NCBI GenBank assembly: GCA_033961575.1
Contig: CM066741.1
Span: 315,715 to 379,714 of the forward strand
Length of the DNA stretch: 64,000 nucleotides
Origin: Aselliscus stoliczkanus
Taxonomy: Eukaryota; Chordata; Mammalia; Chiroptera; Hipposideridae
Direction of reading: 5' to 3'
This document shows, piece after piece, positions 10,985 to 22,605 of the stretch. The position numbers were made by a program, and so were the translations under genes. The notes beneath the pieces were generated by a model. That model was not told where the DNA came from, did no database searches, and saw nothing but the letters and a program-made list of their open reading frames with translations. Numbering within the stretch: position 1 is the first letter of the stretch; every line of letters starts with the position of its first letter.

Positions 10985-11290
10985 TGCCAAGGAGCTCTTT
11001 GAAATCTGGAGGACTCGCTGAAGCTGGTGGGAGTGTATTTATTTCAATTGTCAAGACAGATTAGTTTCCAGAGCCCACGGAAGGAGGCCTGCAGGCCTGG
11101 GCTGTGGGCTGGGAGCCGTGAATATGCAGGCGCACGCGGCCATCGAATTAGGTGGCTGCAAACATATTTGCAGGCAGCTGCTCTTTAATAATCTGGACAG
11201 GCCCAGAGGCAGACAGGCGGTCCTCTGGCCCAACTGTGCGGGTGAAGTGATAACTCTGCAACACAACTGCAGCAGCGAGGTTCCCCAGAG
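10985..11290. promoter_or_regulatory. Candidate conserved enhancer-like block
   Basis: In GC-rich surroundings this block is a mixed AT/GC patch with an inverted repeat TGCAAA-CATA-TTTGCA at 11157-11172, an E-box CAGCTG at 11175-11180, and TTAATAATC close behind. GCAAACA is a forkhead-type word and TTTGCA a POU-type half-site. No repeat family is evident. The regulatory role is inference. Confidence 0.3.
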
Positions 11291-11919
11291 AAAGCCAGGG
11301 CAGCACCGTCTGGGAGCGCTCTCGGGTGCTGTCAGCCGAGCCTGCACAGCCTCAGCCGCAGGCGGGAGGGGACACAGCCCCTGAGTTGGGCTCGGGCTGA
11401 CCCTCGAGGTGCTCCTGGGAGCCCGAGAACCCCGGCTGACCCTTCACCTCTCCGCACTCAGCTCGCTCATCGTGAGTGGGGAGCTGTTGGAACCTTCCAG
11501 AGCCTGGACCTCAAAGGCCAGCAAGCTCGATGGCTCTCCAACTCCTCTGCACGACAGACTCATGGCATCTGCTGTAACTTGGCTGCGTCTGGACGCCCCC
11601 TCTAAGCCTCTACCTGGAGCAGGAGCCCTGGAATCTTAACCCCCCGGGGGATGCCAGGGCACCCCCGAGGCTGAAAACTGGGCTCGAGGACATGAGAGGC
11701 ACTCAGCAGACGGACGCTGGTGCGCGGTGCCTTGGTCCCAGCACGCACGGGCAACACGGAGCGCTGTCCTCACTCGTCGGGGCTTGAAATGCAACAGCAG
11801 CTCAGCCTTGGTCCTCGCCCCCGATCTGCCAGAGTCCATTCTTCCCAGAAGGGGAGGGAAGTGGGGTGCAGTCGGGGAGGAGCCTTCCAGAGGAACGAGC
11901 TGCTAATGGGTCACCACCC
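11291..11919. other. GC-rich single-copy DNA, no gene seen
   Basis: Only short GC-driven frames. Nothing recognisable. Confidence 0.4.
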
Positions 11920-12040
11920 GCACGTCCCCTTAAACCGGAGCACGTTACGTGGTCACTGGAGGTGACGCGGACAGAGTGGCGCACGTCCCCTTAAACCAGA
12001 GCACGTTACGTGGTCACTGGAGGTGACGCGGACAGAGTGG
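11920..12040. repeat. 61-bp tandem duplication
   Basis: Two abutting copies (11920-11980 and 11981-12040) of a unit starting gcacgtccccttaaacc and ending gacgcggacagagtgg. The only internal difference I see is G/A in ccggag/ccagag. Each copy holds TTACGTGGTCAC and GGTGACGCGG, so CpG-bearing ACGT words and GGTCA/GGTGA half-sites are doubled. Near identity implies a recent event. Confidence 0.95.
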
Positions 12041-13250
12041 TAAGACCACAGTGAGTGGACACTGGGGAAAGCGGCGTTTGAGTGGGACTGAGACACACGG
12101 ATGAGGGGCCCGACATGTGCTCCTGGCCTCGCCTCACAAACGGCACGCCGGCACTCTCACAGCCCAACGCGAACCACCCAAAGGCCAGTCTGAAGGGGCC
12201 GCGGGCAGGAGCTCCCAGCTGGCGGTGCACCGCAGAACGCAGTGCTGCAAGCTCCCAGGGCTCGCGCTCAATGAAACGCCCACGTTTCTAAAGGAACAGA
12301 GAGGAAGGAGCCTCCTTATCATCAGCCGGGCGCTCTAGTCCATGCAGCCAAATATCGTACGACGCCAACTGGCGCAGGCAGCGAGGTGCCTCCTGTCCCT
12401 TCCCGCAGGCGCTGGGGTGGCAGCCAGCCCAGCTCCCCGCTGCTGTGCCCCGATTCCCAGGCTCCCGGGGTGTAAACTATTTGACCGGAACACGCACTCC
12501 CAGAACAGGGCCTTGCCTGGCTCCCGCCTGGCACACGGCAGGTGCCCACCGGGCTCGCTGAGTGAGAGGCTCTGAGACACCCTCCCCGGAGCGGCTGTGC
12601 CCTGGCATCAGCGGCCTCACGTCCCTCCACCCTCAGGGGGCTCCTGGGAGAAAGGCGGGGAGGCCGAGGGCAGGGAGAAGGCAAAGGCGCCTGGGAGCTG
12701 GAGCCCGGGGGCCCACTGTCAGCCTGGCCTTGGGCCCTGAGCCTCGCCTGCTAAAGGACAATGATGACCGGTGTCAGCAGGTATGTGACATTCCGCCCAC
12801 ATCCTCTCTCCACCCAGGCGGTGGGCGTGCGAGCTGTGCATGGCTCTGCCTGCTATGGTGGTGGGGACAGTCACAACAGCTCCTCAGACAGAGCTGTGAG
12901 GGGGGTGAAACAGTGTGCTCCTGTGCCCCGGCCGGCGTGCCCAGCGTGCAGCGTGCCCACCGGCGTTAGTCCAGCCTGCCCCTGCGGCCTTTCTTCAGCA
13001 GGAAGAAACCGATGCTCTCGAGAGACACGGGCTGATCTATTTCTCCCTATGATGTCATTCCTGTGCTCTGGTGGCTGCCGTCCGGGTCCCTTGGGGAGCC
13101 GCTCCACAGGGCGGGGTTTTACCCTATGACATGCTCCCCGAGTCCCTGGCATTCCGTATGCCGGGAACATCTCACTCCTGGGCTCGTCCACCGGAATCCG
13201 TCCCCACCAGCGATAAACCACCCTATCACCTCCTTTCTTAGCTTCCAAGA
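12041..13250. other. GC-rich single-copy DNA, no gene seen
   Basis: Frames up to 155 codons (12871-13338 minus) overlap others of similar length and show no domain. No repeat recognised. Confidence 0.4.
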
Positions 13251-13254
13251 GAGC

Positions 13255-13460
13255 GAATCCCGTCTGGTGCTTTATTATTCTATTGAGAAACGCCAGACAA
13301 ACCTGCCAATCTAAACAGGATCGAGTGCAGGAAATCATATCAGGCCTCCCTGTAATTCGCCGAACGTCGCAGGCAGTAAAATTCTAATACCCCACTGATT
13401 CCTTTATTGTAACGAGAATAGAAACAGACGCAATGTCAACCCAGCCTTACTGTGGTGTTA
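13255..13460. promoter_or_regulatory. Candidate conserved non-coding block
   Basis: An AT-richer island with words such as TTTATTATTCTATTGAG, GTAAAATTCTAATACC and TTTATTGTAACGAG sits between GC-rich stretches and matches no repeat I know. TTTATTG/TTTATTA are HOX/CDX-type cores. Support is compositional only. Confidence 0.2.
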
Positions 13461-14100
13461 AGTTTCTCCTAAAACACTGCACTGAATTGCAACTCTGGGG
13501 AAACCCACACTAACCGACTCAAAACTGCCCTCCCATCAGTCTAGACTGCTCAGGACTTCAGTCTGAAGATACCAAGAGAGAACCGTGCCCAAGGGGATCA
13601 CGAAATAGAAGCTCTTAGAAAACCCACTGACGGATGAGGACCTGATGGGACAGAAATGCAGACTCACAGCCTGAAACAGGGCACATGTGAGTGAACTTGA
13701 TCCCTATTTCTTAGTCTCCCAACAGCATCTGCAGACCTGTCACAGAGAAGCTGAGTCACGGCGCCAGAAAAAAATGCCCCATGAGAGACAGAGCCCGTGC
13801 ACACCAACAGGAGACAGGCTGTGCTTGCAGGCCCGGTGGCGCAAATGCACAGACGTCCTGGTGAGCGGCACTGACGTGACTCCAGACAAATTCGTATTTC
13901 ATAGAGGCCCCAGAGCTAATAACCGGGGGGAGTGGCGGCCTGCCAAGGAGCACCGGGCTTCTCCCCGGCAGCCCTGCAGGCCCAGCCTGCCTGCGGGAGC
14001 TTCACAGCTGATTAGAAACTGACATGAGTGGAACATTCCAGAAGGCAAAAAGGATGCGAGTCCCAGCCTGCCGTGTGAAAGTCAGTGGGAATGCAATAGA
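13461..14100. other. Single-copy DNA, no gene seen
   Basis: A 111-codon plus frame at 13687-14022 has no recognisable motif. Nothing else stands out. Confidence 0.4.
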
Positions 14101-14104
14101 AACG

Positions 14105-14215
14105 GGACGAGAACGGGCACTTATTGGGCACCTAGGGTGTGCCAGACGCTTGTCACGTGTGAGTTCACCTCCTCGTGAGGTGGCCTTGTGAGGTGTAAGC
14201 AGGAAGGGGGTGCTC
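14105..14215 (-). repeat. Probable MIR SINE fragment, antisense
   Basis: The plus strand reads 'cacttattgggcacctaggg' followed by 'tgtgccagacgctt' and 'cctcctcgtgaggtgg', the antisense order of a MIR 3' end. Confidence 0.6.
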
Positions 14216-15650
14216 ATTATTAACAGCGTGCTGTCCTGGCTGCCCAAATTCTGCCCCGTGCTTCACATACCACCATCCGCCACCTCAAAACGCTTCCATC
14301 GTGTCTACAAAATTGCGTTTCACCAGCGTCTCAGCGTCCTCTCCGAGCCTCCCCTACAGACCCATCTCGTTACCCCAAGGGCCAGCCTGGGACCCTATAA
14401 CAGGACAACTGCCCGTCAATAGGCCAGAACCAATTCTGCGGCTGCACAGGGGGCACTGACCAGAGGCCTGCTGATGGGCCTCTCGGCGCCTGCCCATCAG
14501 GGCCGGTGGTCATCCTCAGGGCCCCAGAGCCATTTGCCATCATGTGCTGGGCTGTTGAAGTGCGCGCTGGAGGAGCGGCCCGGCAGCCTGTCAGCGCAGC
14601 TCACCGCGCACCTTGCCTTGGCTCGGGGCACGGACCGGCGTCGGGGGAGGGGCTGGGGGGGCCGTGGCCACGGAACTGGAGGAGCCTGCACAGCTTCACG
14701 GGAGCCCACAGCTGCAGCTGGTCTGTGCCGCTGCATGCACACGCGTGTGTGAGCACATCTGAGCACAAGCAGGCTTGTGAGCACTCGGTGCTTGTGGATT
14801 TGCACACCTGCAGGCCGGCTCTGTCGTCCAGTGTGTGCCCACAGCTCACAGGAGTTACTCAGTAAATACTTGTTCTAACGAATGATAAAGACTGCCTGCT
14901 GCTACTACTGACACTGACTACTGCACTCCCGCATGTCTGCAGGGCAGAGAAAGGCGAGGCTCCCAAGGCACCCGCCTAACCCCCACTTCTCACCTGTCAG
15001 CATAGCCAGCAGGAGGTGGAGAGCGTTTATTCCAACAGGCGCTTTCGCTTTCATTGTGAGAGGCAAGGCTCTTCCTTGAGAAAGGAGTTGGCTGGGGGAT
15101 CATGTAAGATATTTGAGGCCAGGTGGCTGCATCTTGAAGGATTCCCAAGAGAAACAAGGAGAGATGGCCAAGGTCAGAAACAGGACCCTGGGTGCCTGGG
15201 TGAGATTCCATTCTATGAACTGGGCTGGGGCACCCCCTGCACTTTCCAGTGTTTACAGGTCCACAGAAAGGACAAGAAACCCAGGGAGCTGAGGGTGCTG
15301 CTGGGGGGGGATGGGAGGAGAAGCTAGACGCTTCCGACCAGCCGACAGCGCAGATTAGCAAGAAGACGTGAGAAGCCTGGACCAAAGGCTGTGGTCCGGG
15401 GCACTCAGGCCACGATTCAGGGGTGGGCAGATGGGGACAGGGATGAAGGTCAGGTGGAGGTGAACATTACTGAAGAGGGGAGGGGTTAAGGGCTGCGGCC
15501 AAGGGTAGCAAGTGGCCCTTTTAGGGGAGGCGACTTGCAGCCCTTTGACGATCCATCGGGTAAGTCACAGGTCCTCCCCTGCGAAGGCCACATTCACGCT
15601 CTCACTTACGACAGACGCAAGGACTCGGAGCTCCTGGCCTCGCCAGACCC
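14216..15650. other. Single-copy DNA, no gene seen
   Basis: A purine/pyrimidine-alternating, partly self-complementary patch rich in gcacac/gtgtgc words lies at 14725-14815. Overlapping frames (for example 119 codons at 14506-14865) show no domain. Confidence 0.4.
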
Positions 15651-15654
15651 CAGA

Positions 15655-16345
15655 TCCCAAGGACTGGGGATGGCTAGCTGGCTGCACCGCAGTGACGGCG
15701 GGGCGAGGGGTGGGGTGGGGGTGCAGGGCTGAAGGCCTCCCTGAAGGCAAGGCAGACGACAGGCCAAGCGGCGAGGGCGCAGGAGGACACGGGGCTGAGG
15801 CGCCGCGCCGAGCGGGACTCTGACACGAAGTCCCCTGCTGGGACTACGAACAACGCAAGGCTCTCTTGGGCCTGACTCCTCACAGCTGCCGTCTCGAGGT
15901 CGTGGGTCCGGAACGGAGAGACGGGAGTCACGCAAATGCCCCAAGTCTCTCCCACAGCTGCCGCCTTCTCACTTTTGTGGAGCAGAGCGTCTTCCCATCT
16001 CTCATTCCTGTTACTTCTATTCCAGGGTCTGCCTCCAGCGGTCTGTCTGCCGCCTCGGAGCGCTGCGGTGCCCGGATCCAGCCCCCGCTGCCGTGCTCCT
16101 GGCCGGCCCCGGGCCCCTCTCACTCAGGTCCCTCCTGGGGGCCTCGGGCCCCTCGGGCCGCTCTCCCTCGGGCCCCTGTGCCCGCCCTCCACTCGGGGTC
16201 TGTGCACTGGCCCCCTCCCCTGAGCCTAGCCAGACACCCTCCGACTCTCCGGAGCCTGGCAGGGGCCCGCTTCTCTCACTGCCTCCCGCAGCGCCAAGCT
16301 GCTCGGTGGGGCCCGGCCATGGCTCAGAAAGGCAAACCACGGCCA
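15655..16345. other. CpG-rich GC block (weak CpG-island candidate)
   Basis: CpG is visibly denser than in the flanks (for example gaggcgccgcgccgagcggg at about 15797-15816 and gcctcggagcgctgcggtgc at about 16051-16070). A tcgggccc-type word is reiterated around 16145-16180. CpG islands often mark promoters, but no TATA, initiator or known first exon is recognised. I have not computed the observed/expected CpG ratio. Confidence 0.35.
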
Positions 16346-16411
16346 CTCACCGAGGACCCCAGCACCAGAGCCAGGGCACTGCTCTCCCACCTCCCTGGCC
16401 GCAGAAGGCAG
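16026..16411 (+). other. Exon-like segment with splice-site consensus (unverified)
   Basis: The segment is preceded by a pyrimidine-rich acceptor (ttacttctattccag, AG at 16024-16025) and followed by CAG|GTACGTG at 16409-16417. One plus frame stays open across all 386 bp, within an open stretch 15866-16468, and includes an ATG at 16319 in a strong context (gccATGG). The encoded residues are proline/alanine/serine-rich and match no family I know. A GC-rich block can produce this by chance, so I list it as a hypothesis and not as a gene. Confidence 0.15.
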
Positions 16412-16785
16412 GTACGTGAACCTTTGCCACTGCACGGCAGCCCACGTGTCCATCAGCCATCAGCCTGAACGTCCCAGCTGCACTGGGCAGACCCCCGGCC
16501 TGAGGGCTTGGGGCAGCCAGGGGCTGAAACAGGCGAGGACAAGCCAGGGGTCTGTAGGCACCACTGAGCATTTTGGGGAAGAGTCTGAAAAACTTTTTGT
16601 CAGCCAACAGTGATGCAGAAGTCCTCGGGTTTCCTGTCCTTGTCCCAAGAGAATGGAGAATGTAAAGGTGGGTCATGACCCCGACACGTGGTTGAGGCAC
16701 GCTCCTGGGAGCCCCCTTCTTTTTCTTTGCACACTGCGCACACCCAGGACGTGCTGTCTGTGCTATCATTGCCTGTTGACCAGTT
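16412..16785. other. Single-copy DNA, no gene seen
   Basis: No recognised repeat or exon. Confidence 0.4.
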
Positions 16786-16789
16786 GGTC

Positions 16790-16880
16790 TCCATACCGGA
16801 GCCTGTGGGAACGTGTCTGGTTCACCGTTATAGCTCCACTGTCCAACACAGTGTTGGTTGAGTGAACAACAAATGGAAAA
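16790..16880 (+). repeat. L2 LINE 3'-end fragment
   Basis: The fragment reads 'ggttcaccgttatagctcca' and then 'gttggttgagtgaacaac', which follows the L2 3' tail order (gttcactgctgtatcccca ... ttgttgaatgaatg). It is short and diverged. Confidence 0.5.
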
Positions 16881-17784
16881 ATGATGGATGCCCAAATCTA
16901 TCGTTCGTGTCCTGATGATGCATTCAGAAGGAAGCCAGTGTTCCAGACCATTGCGCTTAAAATCCGCAAATGGCCAGAACTTGGCTGAGAATGGTCAACA
17001 TGGTTCCTCATTAGACTTTACCTATTCGGTATTTACTAGGTGACAGGTCAAGGTGCCACGCTGCACGAACAGACCAAAAGCTGAAGCGTGTAAAGGCTAC
17101 ACGTGGGCAAACGGTGGGACGTTTGTGTCAGGAACTTCTAGGGAATCTCAGGCATTCTTCCTCAACATGCGGCAAACTCAGCGCTGGAATCTGGGTCGAC
17201 TGGGAATTCACGGTATGGACCCAGGCGAGACCAGAAGTGTGTGCTGTGGTCTCCGAGCTGGTGTGGGGTTTGAGGTTTGCTCTTATTTCCCCACTTCCTC
17301 TTGAAGGCAGAAGTAAGTCAACAGTAAGCGGGGCTGAAAGGCAGCACTACAGAAACAGGGAGGCCATTTCTGCCTCCTAAAGACAGAGCCGGTCAGGACG
17401 GTGAGACCAGGGACCCGGGACCACTGCCACCTGTCACTCTGCACGACAGACATGCGGAGGTCAGCCAGGTCTTCTCCGCAGGGCCCTCTGGTTAGTCCTG
17501 CTCAGGGGCCTCGGCTTCCGGGACTGGCAGACACCCGGCACCTACACGAGCGGTGGGGGCTTCGTGTAACCACAGAGTGTCTGATGCGCGCTCAGCCTCG
17601 GGGGACCTGGCAGGGAGGCCATGCTCCAGGCCATTCTTGCTGCAAACACCCAAGTAACGTTTATCATCACTCATGAGATGAATATAACCACCTCTGCCAT
17701 CAGGGCTAAACAAGACCCCATGGAAGAATGCCGCACTCACTCAGTGTACCTGTGATGAATGACAAGAACGACACTGGCTGCGTG
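16881..17784. other. Single-copy DNA, no gene seen
   Basis: Short frames only. Positions 16890-17050 are AT-richer without a known repeat signature. Confidence 0.4.
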
Positions 17785-17985
17785 CTGGCTAGGCGCCAGG
17801 TGCTACTGAAAGCACTTCACGTGTATTACCTCTTCGGCTACTTAGAACAACTCTATGAAGTAAGAATTACTACCATCATCACCATTTTACAAGTGAGAAC
17901 AGCGAGGCACAGAGAGGTTCAGAAAGAGGAGGCAGGTCACACAGCCAGGGAGCTGCACAATGGGATTTGAGTGCAGGACAGTGCA
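17785..17985 (-). repeat. MIR SINE, antisense, fairly complete
   Basis: The plus strand gives, in order, 'aggcgccaggtgctactgaa', 'accattttacaagtgagaac', 'gaggcacagagaggttcag' and 'ggtcacacagccagggagct'. This is the reverse complement of MIR from its 3' end to its core. Confidence 0.9.
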
Positions 17986-18445
17986 GCCCTGTTCTTGGCC
18001 CCCGAGGCCCAGGAGAGGCAGAGGCGACGATGACCACCCCGGGCTCGGTTCCCACGGTGCAGACAGTCCATCCGGGGCAGACCATCAACAAGTAAGGAGA
18101 GAGGACAGCCCCAGGCCGCGCTCTGGTGCTGGGACTAGGGACAGAAAGAGCCACTTCTGACAGGCGGTCAGGGCCAGCTTCTCCAGAAAGCATCTGGGCT
18201 GAGATTCCCACGACTGGACGGGGCCAACCCGGGGAGGACTCAGGAAAACTGCGCCCCGGACAAAGGGCCGAGCAGGCCCCCAGGCCCTAGGGTGGGGGCA
18301 GGGAAGCAACCCGGCCACCCTGACTGCCGGGTGGGAGGTGGGGTCGCCCTGTGGCTCTGCCTGCCTGTCCCTGAGGATGAGTGACAGTGAGCGCCTCTGC
18401 ACGTACCTGTTGCCATTTATGTCATCTCTGGTGAAATGTCTCTTC
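17986..18445. other. Single-copy DNA, no gene seen
   Basis: No recognised repeat or exon. Confidence 0.4.
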
Positions 18446-19120
18446 AGGTCCGGTTGGCGAGGACGTGGAGAAAAGGGGACCCATGTGTCCTGTTGGTGGG
18501 ATTGCAAACGGGTGCAGCCACGATGGAAATCAGTACGGAGGCTCCTCAGAAACTCAAGACTGGAACTACCATGTGATCCCGCACGCCCCTTCTGGTGTCC
18601 ACCCGAAAGAAGTGAAATCGGGGTCTCAGAGGGGCACTGGCTCTCCGTGTTCCCTGCAGCACTGCTCCCCACAGCCAAGGTGGAGAAACAGCCCAGCATC
18701 TACCAGCCGATGAACGGACGATGGACACGTGTTGCACAGGCGGCGGGGTATCGGTCAGCCTTACAAAGCAGGGACTCCTGACAGACGCAACACCACGGGG
18801 CAGCCTGGGGGACGCCAAGCTCCATGAAATAAGCCAGTCACAGAAGAGCAAGTCCTGTGTGACTGCTCCTCTGCGAGCCGTCGGAGACACTGAGAGTCGC
18901 AGAGGGAGAAGGTCGGCCGCCAGGGGTGGGAGGGAAGTGGGGGGTCCCTAAGCAGCAGGTGTGAGGTTTCAGGGAGGCAGGTGGGCACGTCCTAGGGACC
19001 GGCTATACAACACTGGGCCAGGAGGCAGCGGAGCGGAGCTCACACCTGAGGACTTGTTAAGGGAAATGTCACATTAAGTGTTCTTCCCACAATAAGATAC
19101 ACAAAATAAATAAAAACAAA
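18446..19120 (+). repeat. L1 LINE 3' end, sense, GC-shifted
   Basis: The word order is the L1 ORF2 end and 3' UTR: 'ggcgaggacgtggagaaaag', 'tgttggtgggattgcaaacg', 'ggaactaccatgtgatccc', 'ctccatgaaataagccagtc' and 'aagtgttcttcccacaataa'. Many A/T positions of the family are G/C here, for example a gatccagcaatccc-like word is read as gatcccgcacgcccc. The reading frame is broken, so it is a dead 5'-truncated copy. Confidence 0.9.
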
Positions 19121-21960
19121 ATGGGGGGCACCCAGAAGGAAGTTATACTGCAGCGAGTGAGGGGAGCTGTGGTAAGTTTTGAAACAGGTGAGAAACAGTG
19201 GTCAGAGCAAGGAGGCAGGACAGGAAGTCGGGTTTTTCTGAGTGCAAAGGAAATACCCACGGGACAGTCCTTAAAAGGGAACAGAATGACCGAATTTCAC
19301 TTTCAGAAGATTGGTCTGTCAGATGGGTCAAGAATGGCTCAAACTCCTGCCAGGCAGAGACTGTGCACTTAGCAAAGGGCAGTCCTCTCCCCAAGACGGC
19401 AGACGCTGGAGAGAAGCGAGGAAGCCACGTTCAGGGGAACAGATGCACCCGTCCAAGTCTGTGCTCCCCGAGAACCGCGGCTGCTGCGGGAAGAAGGGTG
19501 CTGAGGCCGCCCTGTGTGCCCCGCCGCTTCTGAGAGGCTGCCTCGCGGAGGGTGAACTGTGTCCTGGAGCCCAGCTCCAGGGGCCCCTTTCCTCGTCCCC
19601 CGGCTTTCCTCGGTGCGCATCTCACAATGTCATTGGAACTGGCCGGTCCTCGCCGAGCAGGATTCCTGCATGAATAGCCCAGCGCCTCGGTCAGTTTGGC
19701 AGGGGACAAAGGCCCACTGGCCAGTCAGGCGACTCTAATCAAGGGCCTTTCCTCGGTTGGCTGATGGGATATTAGTCCCGAAATCTGGTGTCTGATACTG
19801 TTTTCCTCCCACTCTGGACCAGGAGGGCTGACTCATTCTTTCGATTGCCAAAAACAATGACGACAGAACCGAATGTCTGTCTTTACAGGAACAGAGGCCC
19901 TGGATTTCACAGGAGCAGGGCAGCACAGCAGGGAAAGCCCCGTGCTGGCCGCCTGCAGCCACCCCACGCTGTTCCTTTCTCTCTCGCTTCCGAGGAGCTG
20001 CCCTCAGCACCCGAACCAGTCCCAGGAAAGGTCCCACCTCAGGTTTGGGCACACCAGCCGAGACAGGTCGTATCTCTGGGTCTCTAAGCCTCGTAGGTCC
20101 ATGCGGTGTGGGTTTGAAGCTCATGCTTGGCTGGCATCCCGACTGATGGGCAAGTCCACGAATGGCCACAGATGCAAACCTGGGTGATGTCACAGCTTCA
20201 AGGTGGTAACTAAAAGCAGCTGGAGGTCAGTCAGGCCTCCGGGAGAACACGGTAAATGAAAACACTGTACAAACCCCCTTTTCCATGCTCTAAGCCATAA
20301 CATTACTGGATAAAATAATTTCAAATAAAAAACACACAGTCCGATGTCAAAGCAAGACGGGTGATCCTCAGGTCCCCCAGAGACGACATGGGCCTTCCTG
20401 GCTCAGTGACAGCAGGAGCTGCACCTCAGGTTGGGTAGTCATCTCTCAGAAACTGGGGTCAGGGCTGCGGCCTCCACAAGCGACAGGGAGTGGGAACAGG
20501 GACTCCTGAATAAATTAGGGTGCGGGGAAGACGTGGCAGGCCTTCCAGCCCAGGCCTGTCAGGCCTGAGAGGAGTAGCTGTCCCTGCAGGGGCAGAAGCC
20601 TGGCTGTGCAGGGCTGTGGGTAAGCCGGAGTTCTGACTCCAGCCCACGAGACTAATATCAGAGCCACCAGGAATGGGGCGTCTCCGGCAGAGGCAGCTGC
20701 AAAACCAGACTGGACATCCGTGCCACACCTGGGCATGTGCACGCCTCCTGCCAATGACAGGTTCCGCTGAAAGGCAGCTCGCAGGCAAGCCTTACAAAGC
20801 CAACTGCACGAAAACTGCACGGACTAAGAGAATTCACTACCAAAGCGCCAAAGCGCCGCGTGCAGAAAGAACCTCTGAAGGTTATTACCTGAATCCAGGT
20901 AAGAGGAAGAGGATGCAAGGGAGAAATACAGACAGAGAAGTGCAGGGGAAGAAAGGAGGCAGTTAAAGATGGCCCCCTTGGCCAGCCGACAAAGTGGCCA
21001 ATGAACACCCGTCTGGGGGTGCTCCTGAACAGACTGGGGAGCACGCAGGGCCCCGGGTCCTGGCAGCGGCTCCTCTGGCCGTGGAGCAGGGGCAGCGCCT
21101 GGTCTCCCTGGCTACCAGAGCACCACAGGGTGGGGGTGTTTGCGGCAGAGGGTGGAGGGGCTGACGGCGCAGGTGGCTTTCCTCACCCCATGGCGCCCCC
21201 TGGCCTGCCCCCCACGCCCCCCCCCGAAGGACCCAAGGCCCTCACTGAGTCTGGGGCAGGAGGAGCTCAGGGCGGTCAAGAGCCGTTTCTGTTGTTCTTG
21301 GGGTTCTGCAATATCTGCTGACCTCAGCGTGGCCTCCTGGGTAGCATGCGTGAGCCAGGGACGGCAACGGTAGAAAAATCACACGATGTCAGCACTAACC
21401 TATGCGTTTGCATGTGAACCTGTTGGCAAATTACAGCCTGTCGCTCTCGACGGAGCGAGCGGAGATGGAAATGTCAACTTGAGCAGATGCCTCTTACCTC
21501 TCTTTGCACTCCAATTTGGGGGATGGCACAAATATCACAGAGGACACGCCTAATGTGTGCGTTTTAAATTCCACGGCGAAAGAGGAGAGAGGTGGAAGAA
21601 GAAAGAGCATGACAAGGATTTTTATGGTTTACTGAGCAATAAACGCGGCAACACACGATCACTGTGGGCTAGGGCAGCAGCCCTCCTCCACTCCAAAAAG
21701 ATGAAAAGCACCGAGGCTTCAAGGGTGGGCCAGAGGGGGAAACTCAGCATCAGAAGCCCATCAGCAGGGGGCTCAGCCCAAGTGACCAACGTCTCATGCT
21801 GCTGCAGACGCCTAGGGACCTTGAGTGCAGACGCAAGGCTCACACATGAAGGGCAGAGAGTGTCTGGCAGCACATCTGAGGGGCAAGTCCTTTTGAGTCC
21901 TGTGATATTAAGACTCGAGGGAAAACAATTTCCGTGCTGTAAGTTCCCCAAAGTGAGAGA
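19121..21960. other. GC-rich single-copy DNA, no gene seen
   Basis: Frames up to 152 codons (19735-20193 minus) overlap others and have no recognisable domain. A C-run (ccccccccc) lies at about 21215-21225. An AT-rich patch at 20265-20340 is not a known repeat. Confidence 0.4.
21186..21206 (-). promoter_or_regulatory. CTCF-core-like word
   Basis: The plus strand reads ccatggcgccccctggcctg; its complement carries AGGGGGCGC, the conserved core of CTCF sites. The bases upstream of the core match the consensus only in part, so occupancy is speculative. Confidence 0.2.
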
Positions 21961-21964
21961 AACT

Positions 21965-22605
21965 GTTTTGTTTTTTTCCCCACATTTTTTTGGTATTAGT
22001 TTCAGGTGTACAAAACAATGCAATAGTTATACTTTTCACCCCTCACGAAGTGACTACTCACTCCCCCATTCAACCACCCCCTACATCATACGTATCTATT
22101 ACAAGTCCCTTGACTCCACTGCACACTATACTCCACAGCCTGTGACTATATATATATTCAATTATAGTTGACATACCATATTATACAACATCAGCTTCAG
22201 GTGTACAGTGCAGTGATCAAGCCTCTACACCGTCCATGAAATGGTCTCCCTAACACGATATGTGACCATCTGACACCCCACGAAATATTTACAGCATTAT
22301 TAATTATATTCCCCGAACTGTCTTTCATATCCCTGTGACAATACTGTAGTTACCTATTTATGCTGTCTAATCCCTTCCCCTTCTCCCTCATCCCCACCCC
22401 GCTCCCAACTAGCAACCATCAGCTTTTCCTCTGTGTCTCTGAGACTATTTCTGTTTACTTTGCTCATTCATTCAGTTTTTTAGATTCCACATATAAGTGA
22501 AATCGTATGTTATTTGTCTTTCCCCAACTGACTTATTTCACTTAGCATAATGTTCTCTAGGCCCATCCATATTAGAAACTGGGTTTTATTAATAGTTTCT
22601 AGCAA
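21965..22605 (-). repeat. L1 LINE 3' end, antisense
   Basis: The plus strand starts with a T-run and 'ggtattagtttcaggtgtac' (complement of the L1 3' terminus), continues with 'tatagttgacataccatatt', 'ccaactagcaaccatcagct' and 'agattccacatataagtgaa', and ends after 'cttagcataatgttctctag'. This is a 5'-truncated L1M-type insertion. Two short related 'caggtgtaca' segments at 22003 and 22197 suggest an internal rearrangement or repeat in the UTR. Confidence 0.92.

Noticed and set aside
11920..12040. Start of a CRISPR-like or satellite array
   Set aside because: Only two abutting copies with no spacers; it is a simple tandem duplication in a mammalian genome.
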